Shown here: positions 15,938 to 24,574 of the stretch, one piece after another | How positions within the stretch are numbered: position 1 is the first letter of the stretch | Layout: every line of letters starts with the position of its first letter | From: Nonomuraea sp. PA05 | GTDB lineage: Bacteria; Actinomycetota; Actinomycetes; Streptosporangiales; Streptosporangiaceae | Assembly: GCF_008086045.1 (NCBI RefSeq) | Contig: NZ_VSEY01000018.1 | Location: forward strand, 1 to 64,000 | Reading direction: 5' to 3' | DNA: 64,000 nucleotides | Notes under the pieces: model-generated | Database searches by the model: none | What the model was told of the DNA's origin: nothing | Seen by the model: the letters and a program-made list of their open reading frames with translations, nothing else | Position numbers and translations under genes: made by a program

Positions 15938-17472
15938 GGGCGCGAGCGGCCCTGACCGCTCTGCTGGCAGCGCTGCTGCCCGCGTCCGTGCAGCCGTGGT
16001 CGCCACCACCGGCGTCCGCGGAACCGGCCCCCACGGCGATCTACGAGGCGCTTGGTCTGCGGGGGCGTCCCGCCGACCTCGTCGTCCTGCTGGACACGTC
16101 GGGCAGCATGCGCTCTCAGCAGAAGACCGTCGAGCGGCAGCTCAAGGGCCTGCTGCTGGCCAAGGGAGAGCACGATGCGGTCACGCTGGTCCGCTTCGAC
16201 AGGAGGCCGCACCGCACCGGCGTGCTGGAGGGCGACGAGGACGTGGACGCCTTGCCCGCGCCGACGGGAGAGTTCAGCGACCTCGGGCGGGCCCTGGCCT
16301 GGGTCGTGCACCGCGTGGCCGAGCAGCCGACCCGGCTGACGGCCGTCATGCTCATCAGCGACGGCATCCAGGATCCGGCGCCCGGCAGTCCCTACGGCAG
16401 GGGCGACGGGCCCGCCTGGAAGGAACTGCGCGGCCAGGCAGCCAAGCTGAAGCCGCAACCGCTGGTCTTCTCGTTCCCGATCGGCGACGCGGAGATCCGC
16501 CGCCACCAGGACGAGATCATCGAGCGGGTCTTCCCGCAGAACGCCCAGATCCTGGACCCGCGAGAGGCCCAGGCGCGCAAGGACCTGTCCCGGCTCAGGG
16601 AGGAGGCGTTGCGCGCGGAGGCCAGGCGGCTCGTGGCTCCGGACCTCACCCGGGGCGTCGACCTGCGGTGGCAGCAGTCGGACGTCCGGCTGGACCCGGC
16701 CGAGGGCACCGCCACGCTGACTCTCGACGTCCGTTCCGAGACCGAGGTGCTGCCGCTGGAACTGCGCTCGGTCGAGGTCACCGTCTCGGCCGGAGACAGG
16801 CGGATGACTGGTCGCTCCACCGCGCCGGCGCCGATTCCGTTACGGCCGGACGGCACGGTGTCGGTGCCGATCCAGGTGTCCTGGGACAAGCCGCCCCTGA
16901 TCCCCATGCGCCCGTTCGTCATCGAACTCGACCGAACGGTCCAGGCCGCCGTGCGGCTCGCCACGCCGTGGGAGAGCGACCTGCGCCTGCTGGGCCTGAG
17001 CTTCGGCGAGCGGGAGGCCAGGACGGAGACGGCCAGGGGGAGCGGCGCCATGCGCGGCGAACCCGCCTATTGGGTGTTCGCGCTCGCGGCCGTGCTGCTC
17101 GTGGCCCTGCTCATGTCGCGGTTCATGTACGTGCGGGCCGAGAGAAAGCTGCCGCCGAAGATGCGCGGGCTGTTGTGGTCGGCCTATCTCCATGCCGCGG
17201 GCGAGGAGTGGAAGGAGCACAAGCTGGGTCCCGTCCGCCTCGGCGGACACCGCCGGGTACGGACGGGCGACCTGGCGCCCGCTCTGGAGCTGCCCGGCGG
17301 GACGGCCCAGGGCAGCGTCGAGGTGCGCGCGGCCCCTGATGACGGCGTCACGATCACCTACTACCCGGACGCGACAGCCGGCAGGAACGACACCGCGGAC
17401 TGTCCTCCAGGACAGAAAGTAATGATCAACGGCGTGGAGTTCATCCACAAGGCGATGAGCGAGGACGGATGA
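15934..17472 (+). CDS. Membrane-anchored vWA-domain protein
   Basis: 512 residues from GTG 15934. A signal peptide (~1-30) leads to an extracytoplasmic von Willebrand A domain with an intact metal site DTSGS at 54-58 and the second conserved block VMLISDG. A linking beta-rich region (~220-350, LDPAEGTATLTLDVRS) follows, then one transmembrane helix near 378-400 (AYWVFALAAVLLVALLMSRF) and a ~110-residue cytoplasmic tail ending HKAMSEDG. It could therefore sense something outside and report to the cytoplasmic partners. Overlaps the genes on both sides by four bases. Resembles in layout the exported vWA protein that opens the second cassette at 24575. Confidence 0.82.
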   Translation: MRARAALTALLAALLPASVQPWSPPPASAEPAPTAIYEALGLRGRPADLVVLLDTSGSMRSQQKTVERQLKGLLLAKGEHDAVTLVRFDRRPHRTGVLEGDEDVDALPAPTGEFSDLGRALAWVVHRVAEQPTRLTAVMLISDGIQDPAPGSPYGRGDGPAWKELRGQAAKLKPQPLVFSFPIGDAEIRRHQDEIIERVFPQNAQILDPREAQARKDLSRLREEALRAEARRLVAPDLTRGVDLRWQQSDVRLDPAEGTATLTLDVRSETEVLPLELRSVEVTVSAGDRRMTGRSTAPAPIPLRPDGTVSVPIQVSWDKPPLIPMRPFVIELDRTVQAAVRLATPWESDLRLLGLSFGEREARTETARGSGAMRGEPAYWVFALAAVLLVALLMSRFMYVRAERKLPPKMRGLLWSAYLHAAGEEWKEHKLGPVRLGGHRRVRTGDLAPALELPGGTAQGSVEVRAAPDDGVTITYYPDATAGRNDTADCPPGQKVMINGVEFIHKAMSEDG

Positions 17473-17810
17473 AGAGGTTCGAGCGGGTCATGCTGGACAC
17501 GAACGAGACGATCTGGGTCGCGGTCACCGTAGATCCCGCCGACGCCGGCCGATCAGGTGGGCCGCGGGACGTGGCGATCGGCACCAAGCGGCTCAAGGGC
17601 TTCGGCGAAACCCTCAGGGGCATCGTCAGCAGCGTGCAGAAGTCCATCGCCGAGGCCAGGCCGGACGAGGTGAGCGTGGAGTTCGGCCTGGAGGTCGGCT
17701 GTCAGTCCGGGGAGATACTGGCCGCGCTCGCCGACGTCAGCACCAACGCCACCGTCACCGTGACCATGACCTGGAACGGCCGTCCGGTAGGGGGCGAGAT
17801 CGTCCAGTGA
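17469..17810 (+). CDS. Trypsin-co-occurring domain (Trypco1) protein
   Basis: 113 residues, ATG 17469 overlapping the vWA stop. The pattern of a beta-strand lead (IWVAVTVDP), a helix around residues 40-60 (FGETLRGIVSSVQKSIAEARP) and then VSVEFGLEVGCQSGEILAALADVSTNATVTVTMTW is that of the CU044_2847/Trypco1 family, which occurs next to trypsin-like proteases in predicted conflict systems. The neighbour overlapped by GTGA is exactly such a protease. Probably a small regulatory or presentation module for it. Confidence 0.85.
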   Translation: MKRFERVMLDTNETIWVAVTVDPADAGRSGGPRDVAIGTKRLKGFGETLRGIVSSVQKSIAEARPDEVSVEFGLEVGCQSGEILAALADVSTNATVTVTMTWNGRPVGGEIVQ

Positions 17811-19627
17811 CCCTGAGAGGCTTGCTCGACCCGTGCGTCGTCGCCATCGGCGCGCACGACGGCGGCGCACTGTGCGGAAGCGGCTTCCTGCTCTCGCCGG
17901 AGCACGTGGTGACGTGCGCGCACGTGCTGGCCGCGGCCGGCGCCGCCGCCAAAGGAGAGCTGGTCGACGTGGTGTGGCCGGACGAGTCGATCACCGGCGA
18001 GGTGCTCGAGGTGCTTCCGCCCGAGTGGGGCGACGACGCCGTGTACGACATGCCCGACCTGGCGGTGGTGAAGATTTCCGGAGGCGCACGCGCGTGCGTC
18101 TGGATGGGCTTCGGCGGGCTGTCAAGCGGCGACGAGCCCGAGATCGCCACCTATTCCCACGGCTACCTGCTGAACAGGTTCGCCCGCGGTCGGCTCGGAA
18201 GCCTGTACTTCACGAAGGTCAGCCTGGTGAGCGGCACCGAGGACGAGGATCTGCGGCTGGCGACGATGGAGATCGCCGAGGGCTGTTCCGGCTCTCCGAT
18301 GGACGCGCCCGGCGCTCACGCGGTGATCGGCGTCGTGAAGGCCGCAAAGGACGGCGGCTCCATGGCCGTGCGCCTCAGCGACCTGATGGGGCTGCGGCCC
18401 GAGCTCTACCGGGACATCTGGCGGAAGAACATCCGCTACCACGTCACGCACCGGCACTGGATCACGCACCGGGTGAAGCAGCTGGGGGAGCGGATCGAGT
18501 ACGAAGCCCGGCTGCTGGAACTACTGGCGGAGCTGCCCCGGCCTGAGAACCCGGAAAAGCTGCTCGGAAGCACCAGGCCGGAGCTGGCCGCGCCGGAACG
18601 GCGGATGCCGCCGCGCGTGCGTGACTACTGGGACATCGCTCACCACGTGTTCGCGGAGACGGGCGACCTGGACCGGCTCCATCCCGTCCTGGGACTGATC
18701 GTGCGGGTGCTTCCGCCGGCCGCCCGGGATGTCAGAAGCAGGCTCATGGCGTGCGGCGAGCAGTGGGCGAAGTTCCTCGGACAGGAGAGACTCTGGGCCG
18801 CGGCGCTCGAGGCCGCGGTATCCGAGGTGTCCGCCGTGGCCGTCAAGGTCGTGCACGGGCAGCAGAGCCGTCAGGCGGGGCCGCCGCTCTACCGGTACGT
18901 CGTCAGGGAATCCGAGCCGCATCAGCCGCCCTATTCCACCCCGCTCTCCCGGGACGAGCTGGAGGACGGGCTGAAGCGAGACTTGCGGGCCCCGCTGAGG
19001 AGGCTCGGCCGCAGCAGGCACGATCCCGCGATCTACCTGAACCTTCCCGGCGACCTGCTGAGCCTCGACGTGGAGGAGTGGGCGGGGCTGATGGAGCACG
19101 ACCCGGGAATGACGCTGGGCAGCCGCTTCCCCATCATCGTCCGCGACCATTCCGCGGCGGAGAACCACGGCGACTCGCTCGACGCCCGGTGGAAGGTCCT
19201 GGAGAACGCGGCGCCGCCTCTCCCCCTGCTCCCGGTCGACTGCGGTCACGAGCTGGCCGGATACACCGACAGGCAGCGGAGGGGCTGGTTCCTGGGCAAC
19301 GCCGGCGAGCGGGCGGGGCTCATGTTCTCCTGCGACCACGACTTGCTCCTCCTCGCGGCAAGGTACGGCGTGCCGGTCGTGTTGTGGTGGCGTGCGCCCT
19401 GCCCGGCTCCGGCGAACCGTTGCACCGGCTCGGACCGGATGACGGAGCTCGCCGGGGAGCTCGCCCGGACCCCGCTCATGGAGCTGCCGAAAAAGGTCAA
19501 GGAACTGCGCGACCAGGCTCTGATCTCGGGCGACGGCCATTGCGGCGCAGGTCTCGTCCTGCTTTTCGACGACCTTTCCGCCGCCGATCACTTGCGCTTC
19601 GACGACGAGCCCTACACAACGCTATGA
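17807..19627 (+). CDS. Trypsin-like serine protease with VMAP-C-like domain
   Basis: 606 residues from GTG 17807. Residues 1-200 are a chymotrypsin-fold protease with an intact triad: His39 in VTCAHVL, Asp84 in MPDLAVVKI and Ser161 in GCSGSP. No signal peptide, so it would act in the cytoplasm. A helical middle (~225-350) is followed by a C-terminal domain of ~260 residues with DLRAPLRRLGRSRHDPAIYLNLPGDLLSLDVEEWA and VVLWWRAPC, the character of the VMAP-C domain of vWA-MoxR-associated proteins. It is the only clearly intact protease in the operon and so the likely effector, kept silent until MoxR/vWA partners signal (inference). Confidence 0.85.
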   Translation: MTLRGLLDPCVVAIGAHDGGALCGSGFLLSPEHVVTCAHVLAAAGAAAKGELVDVVWPDESITGEVLEVLPPEWGDDAVYDMPDLAVVKISGGARACVWMGFGGLSSGDEPEIATYSHGYLLNRFARGRLGSLYFTKVSLVSGTEDEDLRLATMEIAEGCSGSPMDAPGAHAVIGVVKAAKDGGSMAVRLSDLMGLRPELYRDIWRKNIRYHVTHRHWITHRVKQLGERIEYEARLLELLAELPRPENPEKLLGSTRPELAAPERRMPPRVRDYWDIAHHVFAETGDLDRLHPVLGLIVRVLPPAARDVRSRLMACGEQWAKFLGQERLWAAALEAAVSEVSAVAVKVVHGQQSRQAGPPLYRYVVRESEPHQPPYSTPLSRDELEDGLKRDLRAPLRRLGRSRHDPAIYLNLPGDLLSLDVEEWAGLMEHDPGMTLGSRFPIIVRDHSAAENHGDSLDARWKVLENAAPPLPLLPVDCGHELAGYTDRQRRGWFLGNAGERAGLMFSCDHDLLLLAARYGVPVVLWWRAPCPAPANRCTGSDRMTELAGELARTPLMELPKKVKELRDQALISGDGHCGAGLVLLFDDLSAADHLRFDDEPYTTL

Positions 19628-19645
19628 CCTGCCAAGACTCGAACC

Positions 19646-19652
19646 GAGGAGG
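19646..19652 (+). promoter_or_regulatory. Strong ribosome binding site fixing a TTG start
   Basis: GAGGAGG ends five bases before TTG 19658 and decides the start of the MoxR gene, which has no nearby ATG or GTG. The gap here (19628-19657) is one of only two places in the operon where adjacent genes do not overlap. Confidence 0.7.
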
Positions 19653-19657
19653 CTGAG

Positions 19658-20689
19658 TTGCAGTCGCCCGCCGATGGGTTCACGTGGCCCGTTTACCACG
19701 GATACGGACCTCCGAGTGAAGATCGGTCCTTCGGTCCGGTCCCGCCTTGGCGTGCCTTCGCGCAGAAGGACCCGGCCGCCGGCCCGCTGGACGCCCCCGA
19801 CCTGACCGGCATGGCCCGCCAGCGCGGCGAAAGATACCAGACGCCAGGTGACATCGACGGGCCCGACGGCCTGACGAGGGAGGCCAGGACGGTCAACGCC
19901 GCTCTGGTGCTGCGCAGGCCGCTGATGGTGACGGGCGCGCCCGGCAGCGGCAAGTCGAGCCTCGCATACCGCATCGCGTACGAGCTGGAGCTGGGAGCTG
20001 TCCTGCGCTGGCAGGTCACCAGCCGGACGAGGCTGGCCGACGGCCTCTACACCTATGACGCGGTGGCCCGGCTGCAGGACGCGCAGCTCGCCGGGAAGTC
20101 ACCACCGGCCGGCGACTACATCAGGCTGGGTCCGCTCGGCACCGCGCTGTGCCCGCACCGGCGGCCCCGCGTGGTGCTCATCGACGAGATCGACAAGGGC
20201 GACTTCGACCTGCCCAACGATCTACTCAACGCCTTGGACGACGGCGAGTTCCTCATCCACCAACTCGCCCGCGTCAGGCCCGCCAGAGGCAAGGAGCGCA
20301 GCATGGAGGTGCTGACCTCCGAGGGGCAGCGGGTCCGTGTCCACGGTGGCATGGTCCGGTGCGGGCAGTTCCCGGTCATCATCATGACCAGCAACGGTGA
20401 GCGGGAGTTCCCGCCCGCCTTTCTGCGCAGGTGTGTCCAGCTACGGATCACGGGCCACACCGAGCCGAAGCATCTCGAACGAGTGCTGCGCGCACAACTG
20501 TCCGACGCCTCAGACGAGAAGGCGCAAGAGGGCATCGCCGAGTTCGCCAAGCTGTCGGAGACCGGGCAGCTTCCCCTGGACCAGTTGTTGTCGGCGGTCT
20601 TCCTGATCAAGGACATTCACGACTCGGACCTGCGGGAGAAACTGCTCGGCCTGGCGATGCACCCGATCGACCGGCCCCAGGAGCAGTGA
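19658..20689 (+). CDS. MoxR-type AAA+ ATPase
   Basis: 343 residues from TTG 19658. Walker A is GAPGSGKS at 93-100, Walker B VVLIDEID at 172-179, followed by sensor-1 MTSNGE and the arginine-finger region FPPAFLRRC, all in the order expected for MoxR ATPases that partner vWA proteins. The N-terminal ~75 residues are an extra, probably extended segment (PADGFTWPVYHGYGPP). TGATG joins it to the next gene. Predicted to remodel the vWA-containing complex and license the trypsin or CHAT-like partners, as in MoxR-vWA-VMAP ternary systems (established association; role inferred). Confidence 0.9.
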   Translation: MQSPADGFTWPVYHGYGPPSEDRSFGPVPPWRAFAQKDPAAGPLDAPDLTGMARQRGERYQTPGDIDGPDGLTREARTVNAALVLRRPLMVTGAPGSGKSSLAYRIAYELELGAVLRWQVTSRTRLADGLYTYDAVARLQDAQLAGKSPPAGDYIRLGPLGTALCPHRRPRVVLIDEIDKGDFDLPNDLLNALDDGEFLIHQLARVRPARGKERSMEVLTSEGQRVRVHGGMVRCGQFPVIIMTSNGEREFPPAFLRRCVQLRITGHTEPKHLERVLRAQLSDASDEKAQEGIAEFAKLSETGQLPLDQLLSAVFLIKDIHDSDLREKLLGLAMHPIDRPQEQ

Positions 20690-23600
20690 TGGGACCCGAA
20701 CGGCTGCTGGAGCTGCTTCGCGGCGAGGGCGTCGAGCTCACCGCCAGAGAACTGCTCGACGCGGTATGGCTCGCCGCCCGCATGAACCCCGGTTCACGGG
20801 CACGGCCCGCGACCGAGCCGGACCGGCAGGAGCCCGTCCCGGAACCCGGGCCGCCACAGGAGCCGGCTCCGGCTCAGGTGCCGGCGCATGAGCCCGCCAA
20901 GGTGCCGATCGCCGCCCCGCCGCCGCCCGCGCGGCCACCTGAGCACCTGGATCAGCGGACCGAGCGTGAGCACCCGCAGCCGCGGGGAACGACCGGCCAA
21001 GAGGCGATGCCCGTCGAACTGGCCTATCCACGCGCCATCGAGTATCCGCGCGAGTTCGTCCGTGCCCTGCGCCCGTTCCTGCGCTACGCCGACGCCGCCG
21101 AGGAAGCCGTCCTGGACGAGGAGCGGACGGTCGACCGGTTCGCGCACGAGGGCATCTGGTGGCCGGAGTTCCAGGCCGCCTCGGGCCGCTGGCTGGACCT
21201 GGCCTTCGTCGTGGACGCAAGCCTCTCGATGCGGGTCTGGCGCCCGCTGGCAGAAGAGCTGCACAAGCTGCTGTGCCAGGTTCCCTTCCGCGACGTACGG
21301 CGGTGGTACCTGCACGATGACGGCCGCCGTGCCCGCGTGAGCGCCTCGGCCGAGCCGAGTGCGGAGTCCTACGATCCCGGCGTCCTGATCGACGCGACCG
21401 GGCAGCGGCTGACACGCGTGCTCACCGATGGGTGCGGCCCGATGTGGTGGCGCGGCACGGCCGGCGCGGCACTGCGGAAGTGGGCGAACACCGGGCCGGC
21501 CGCGATCCTGCACGTCTTGCCTGACGAGCTGTGGCACCGTACGGCGCTCGCGCCGGTCCTCGGCCTGCTGTGCTCCGCGGTGCCCGCGCAGGCGAACCGT
21601 TCGCTGCAGTTCACCCCCCTGTCCCGCAAGCCGCTGCAGGGCACGCCCGTGCCCGTCATCCGCCCGGACGGCCGCTGGCTGGCGCCCTGGGCCAGGCTGG
21701 TGACCGGGTCACTGGACCATGGGCTGATCTGCGCGGTGACCGGGGCGAGCCGGGCACGCCGGGAGCCGCCGCGAGTGGATCAGCGGAGGAAGGCCGCCGA
21801 GCGGGTGCTGGCCTTCCGCCGGCGAGCCTCCAGCGACGCCTACCGGCTGGCCGGATATCTGGCCTGCACCGAGCCGCTCGACCTGCGCCTGATGTGGCTC
21901 GTGCAGCGCGCGATGTTCCACGAGCCCGAGCCGCTGCCCATGGCCGAGGTCCTGCTGAGCGGGCTGCTGCGGCGGCGGGGAGACAGCGAGTCGCTCGCCT
22001 TCCTCCCGGGGGTGCGCGCCGTGCTGCAGCGCGCGCTCGTCCCGGCCGAGACCCGGCGGGTACGGGCGGCGGTCTCGGCGGAGATCGGCCGGCTCACCTC
22101 GCGGTTCGGCGCCGCGGAACGTTACTGGGCGATGGTGGCGCCCGGCTCAGGAGGCCGGCCATGGACGATGGGAGAGGCGTTCGCCGACCTCGAGGACGCC
22201 GGGCTGCTGCCACCGGGAGTCCGGCCGCGTGCGGCTGACGAGCCCGCTGACGACGTCCTGGCCCTGCGCCGATCCTGGGACGATGCGATGCGCGAGCTGC
22301 GCCCAGGGGACCCGCACCGGTACGCCACGGCCGTGACCCTCGCGCTCGCGCTGCTGAAGCGGGCTCGTGCGAACGGCAACCGCGACGCGCTGGACGACTG
22401 CACGGCCCTGCTGTCGCAGGCCAGGAGCGAGGCAGAGCTGGCCGGGGCACGACTCGACGCCGTGGACGGCCATTTCGGGCGGGCCATGCTCACGAAGTAC
22501 CTGAGGGATCGGGACCCGCTGGCCCTGTTTGCGGCCGAGGCGGCCTTCCGCGGAGCCACCGCGCTCCCCCCGCCTCGTGTGGAGGACGTGTGCGGCCTCG
22601 TCATGGCCGCGGTCGAGGGGGACAGATGGCGCGGTTCTCCTCCCGATCGCGAGCTGCTACTGCGCTGTGCCGCCCTCTTGCGAGTCCCCCCGGTGAACCA
22701 GGCGGCTCACCCACTCATGGCGGGCGCGCTGGCTATGGCCCTGCTCGCGTTGGACGACGGCGACCACGACGCTGCCGAGCTGCTGCGGGAGGCGATCTCG
22801 GCTGCCGGGGACGACCCAGACGTGCTGACCTATCGCCTGCACCTGTCCGCGAGCCTGCTGGCCAGGTTCCGCCGCGACGGGCGCGGCGAGGCGCTGCCGG
22901 AGGCGATCGAGCAGCTGCGGCTGGCCGAGAGCGCCTGCCTGATCGGCGAGCCACTGCAGGCCTGGGTCTGGGCCGGGCTGGGCCGGGCGCATCTGGAGGA
23001 GTACCGGCTGAAACGCACCGCGTCCTCGCTGGAGCTGGGCGAGAAGGCGCTGCGCCGGGCGCTGGACCGGCTGAGCCGGCTGAAGCTGCCCAAGGACCAT
23101 CCGCTGAACTGCGACGTCCTGCACGACCTGGCCGAGGCGCGGCGCGAGCGGTTCACGATCCAGCGCCGGCCGGAAGTGGCCGACGAGGCTCGCGTGCTGC
23201 TCATGCGTGCTCGCGACCGCGACCCGTCGCGCTTCGAGAGCATCGACGAGAGCCTGGCGCGGCTGCTCATCGTCCGGTACGAGAGCTTCGGCGACGTACA
23301 CGACCTCTGGACGGCGGCAGGGCACCTGCAGAGGCTGGCACGCGACGGCGCCGAGCCGGGGGCGCGGCTGCGGGCTGCCGGGATGTGGGCCGAGTGCGAG
23401 GTGGCGGCGGGGCGCTGGTCCCGGGCCGCGACCGCCTATGACGAGGCGATCGCCGCGTGCACGCGGACGGAGGGAGCGGAGCGGACGCTGTCCGCGCTGT
23501 GCGGTGAGGCCGCGGCCGTGGAGCTCGAACGGGGCGACGCCGAGCGCGCGTTGCGGCTGGCGCGGGCGGGCCTGCGCCGGTCGCCTGGCGCGCGCATGTC

Positions 23601-24417
23601 CGCTGGCGCCGGCCCCTCGGCTGCGCGCGGGCCGGTGGTACTGATCAACGTGTCCAAGCGGCGCACGGACGCGTTGGTGCTGAAGGCCGGCAGGATCGAT
23701 GTCCTGCCGCTGCCAGGCCTCCCGCTGGAGAGTGTCAGCGCGTACGCGCGGGAGTTGCTCACGGCCACCCATCGGACGGACGAGGCCGACGACGAGGTGA
23801 TCGTGGAGACGCTGTCCTGGCTGTGGCATCAGGTCGGCGCGCCGGTGCTGGGCCATCTCGGGTGGCTGGACAGAGGCCGGCCGCGCCCGCGAATGTGGTG
23901 GTCGGCGGCCGGCCCGCTGAGCTTCCTGCCCCTGCACGCGGCCGGTGACGGAGGGTGGGCGATGGTCGACCACGTGATCTCGTCGTACATCGCTGATCCG
24001 CGTGACGGGCCGCACCCGACGACGGCGGAGGTACGGACGGCGGAGGAGTCGAGCACCGACCCGTACGAGCCGGCCAGGAGCATGGTCAGGTTCGAGGGCA
24101 CCTGGCACCGGGCCGAGAACCTGGCCATCCCCACGGGACGGCTCGCGGTGCTGCCCGACCACGAGGTGATCTCGGGCTTCGGCGAGCCGGCGGACGGCGC
24201 GGCACCGCTGCCCGCGCATTTACTGACGAGATTCAGTGAGGTGGTGGCAGTGATGTGGCCGGTTCCGGATCATGTACGGTTGGCGCTCCAGGACGTAGGT
24301 CGCCCGACCCGCCGGGGCTCGACTGCCTGGCGCGTGCATGACATCATTCTTGCACTTCGGCAGCGTTTCCCGGCCGAGCCACGCATCTGGGCGGCACTAC
24401 GCCACTTCGGCGCCTGA
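20689..24417 (+). CDS. SAV_2336-type protein: vWA, helical repeats, degenerate CHAT-like end
   Basis: 1242 residues. The N-terminus (MGPERLLELLRGEGVELTARELLDAVWLAARM) is the SAV_2336 N-terminal domain; a Pro-rich linker follows (40-105). A vWA-like domain has an intact DASLS at 176-180. From about 480 to 970 it is TPR-like helical repeats. Residues ~979-1242 begin like a CHAT (caspase-related) protease: WLWHQVGAPVLGHLGW, WWSAAGPLSFLPLHAAG and DHVISSYIAD, and end with VVAVMWPVPD, equivalent to the usual final strand, but the segment that should carry the catalytic His (HxACHG) and Cys (SAC) is absent. Likely a signal-integrating scaffold whose protease has been lost, or one using a different chemistry. 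Last gene of the operon. Confidence 0.8.
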   Translation: MGPERLLELLRGEGVELTARELLDAVWLAARMNPGSRARPATEPDRQEPVPEPGPPQEPAPAQVPAHEPAKVPIAAPPPPARPPEHLDQRTEREHPQPRGTTGQEAMPVELAYPRAIEYPREFVRALRPFLRYADAAEEAVLDEERTVDRFAHEGIWWPEFQAASGRWLDLAFVVDASLSMRVWRPLAEELHKLLCQVPFRDVRRWYLHDDGRRARVSASAEPSAESYDPGVLIDATGQRLTRVLTDGCGPMWWRGTAGAALRKWANTGPAAILHVLPDELWHRTALAPVLGLLCSAVPAQANRSLQFTPLSRKPLQGTPVPVIRPDGRWLAPWARLVTGSLDHGLICAVTGASRARREPPRVDQRRKAAERVLAFRRRASSDAYRLAGYLACTEPLDLRLMWLVQRAMFHEPEPLPMAEVLLSGLLRRRGDSESLAFLPGVRAVLQRALVPAETRRVRAAVSAEIGRLTSRFGAAERYWAMVAPGSGGRPWTMGEAFADLEDAGLLPPGVRPRAADEPADDVLALRRSWDDAMRELRPGDPHRYATAVTLALALLKRARANGNRDALDDCTALLSQARSEAELAGARLDAVDGHFGRAMLTKYLRDRDPLALFAAEAAFRGATALPPPRVEDVCGLVMAAVEGDRWRGSPPDRELLLRCAALLRVPPVNQAAHPLMAGALAMALLALDDGDHDAAELLREAISAAGDDPDVLTYRLHLSASLLARFRRDGRGEALPEAIEQLRLAESACLIGEPLQAWVWAGLGRAHLEEYRLKRTASSLELGEKALRRALDRLSRLKLPKDHPLNCDVLHDLAEARRERFTIQRRPEVADEARVLLMRARDRDPSRFESIDESLARLLIVRYESFGDVHDLWTAAGHLQRLARDGAEPGARLRAAGMWAECEVAAGRWSRAATAYDEAIAACTRTEGAERTLSALCGEAAAVELERGDAERALRLARAGLRRSPGARMSAGAGPSAARGPVVLINVSKRRTDALVLKAGRIDVLPLPGLPLESVSAYARELLTATHRTDEADDEVIVETLSWLWHQVGAPVLGHLGWLDRGRPRPRMWWSAAGPLSFLPLHAAGDGGWAMVDHVISSYIADPRDGPHPTTAEVRTAEESSTDPYEPARSMVRFEGTWHRAENLAIPTGRLAVLPDHEVISGFGEPADGAAPLPAHLLTRFSEVVAVMWPVPDHVRLALQDVGRPTRRGSTAWRVHDIILALRQRFPAEPRIWAALRHFGA

Positions 24418-24522
24418 GTGAGTATTTCCACTGCCGGAATCGCAATATGTCTTGCAGATAAATCAACTTTCGGACATGCTCAATACGGCGGGCGCTGCAT
24501 TTACCAGAGCGGCAGAAACTTC

Positions 24523-24551
24523 TTGAGGTCTCTGACACGTTCTGCGAATAA
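24523..24551 (+). promoter_or_regulatory. Candidate promoter of the tubulin-like cassette
   Basis: TTGAGG (24523-24528), a 17-base spacer and GAATAA (24546-24551) lie in the 157-base gap 24418-24574, which is visibly richer in A and T than anything around it. Transcription would begin close to 24558 and leave a short leader before GTG 24575. Suggests the second cassette has its own start rather than reading through from the first. Confidence 0.4.
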
Positions 24552-24574
24552 GAAAACGGCAACTGCGAGGAAAT

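Noticed and set aside
24418..24574. AT-rich gap as an integration (att) site or island boundary
   Set aside because: No direct repeats, integrase or tRNA found at either side.
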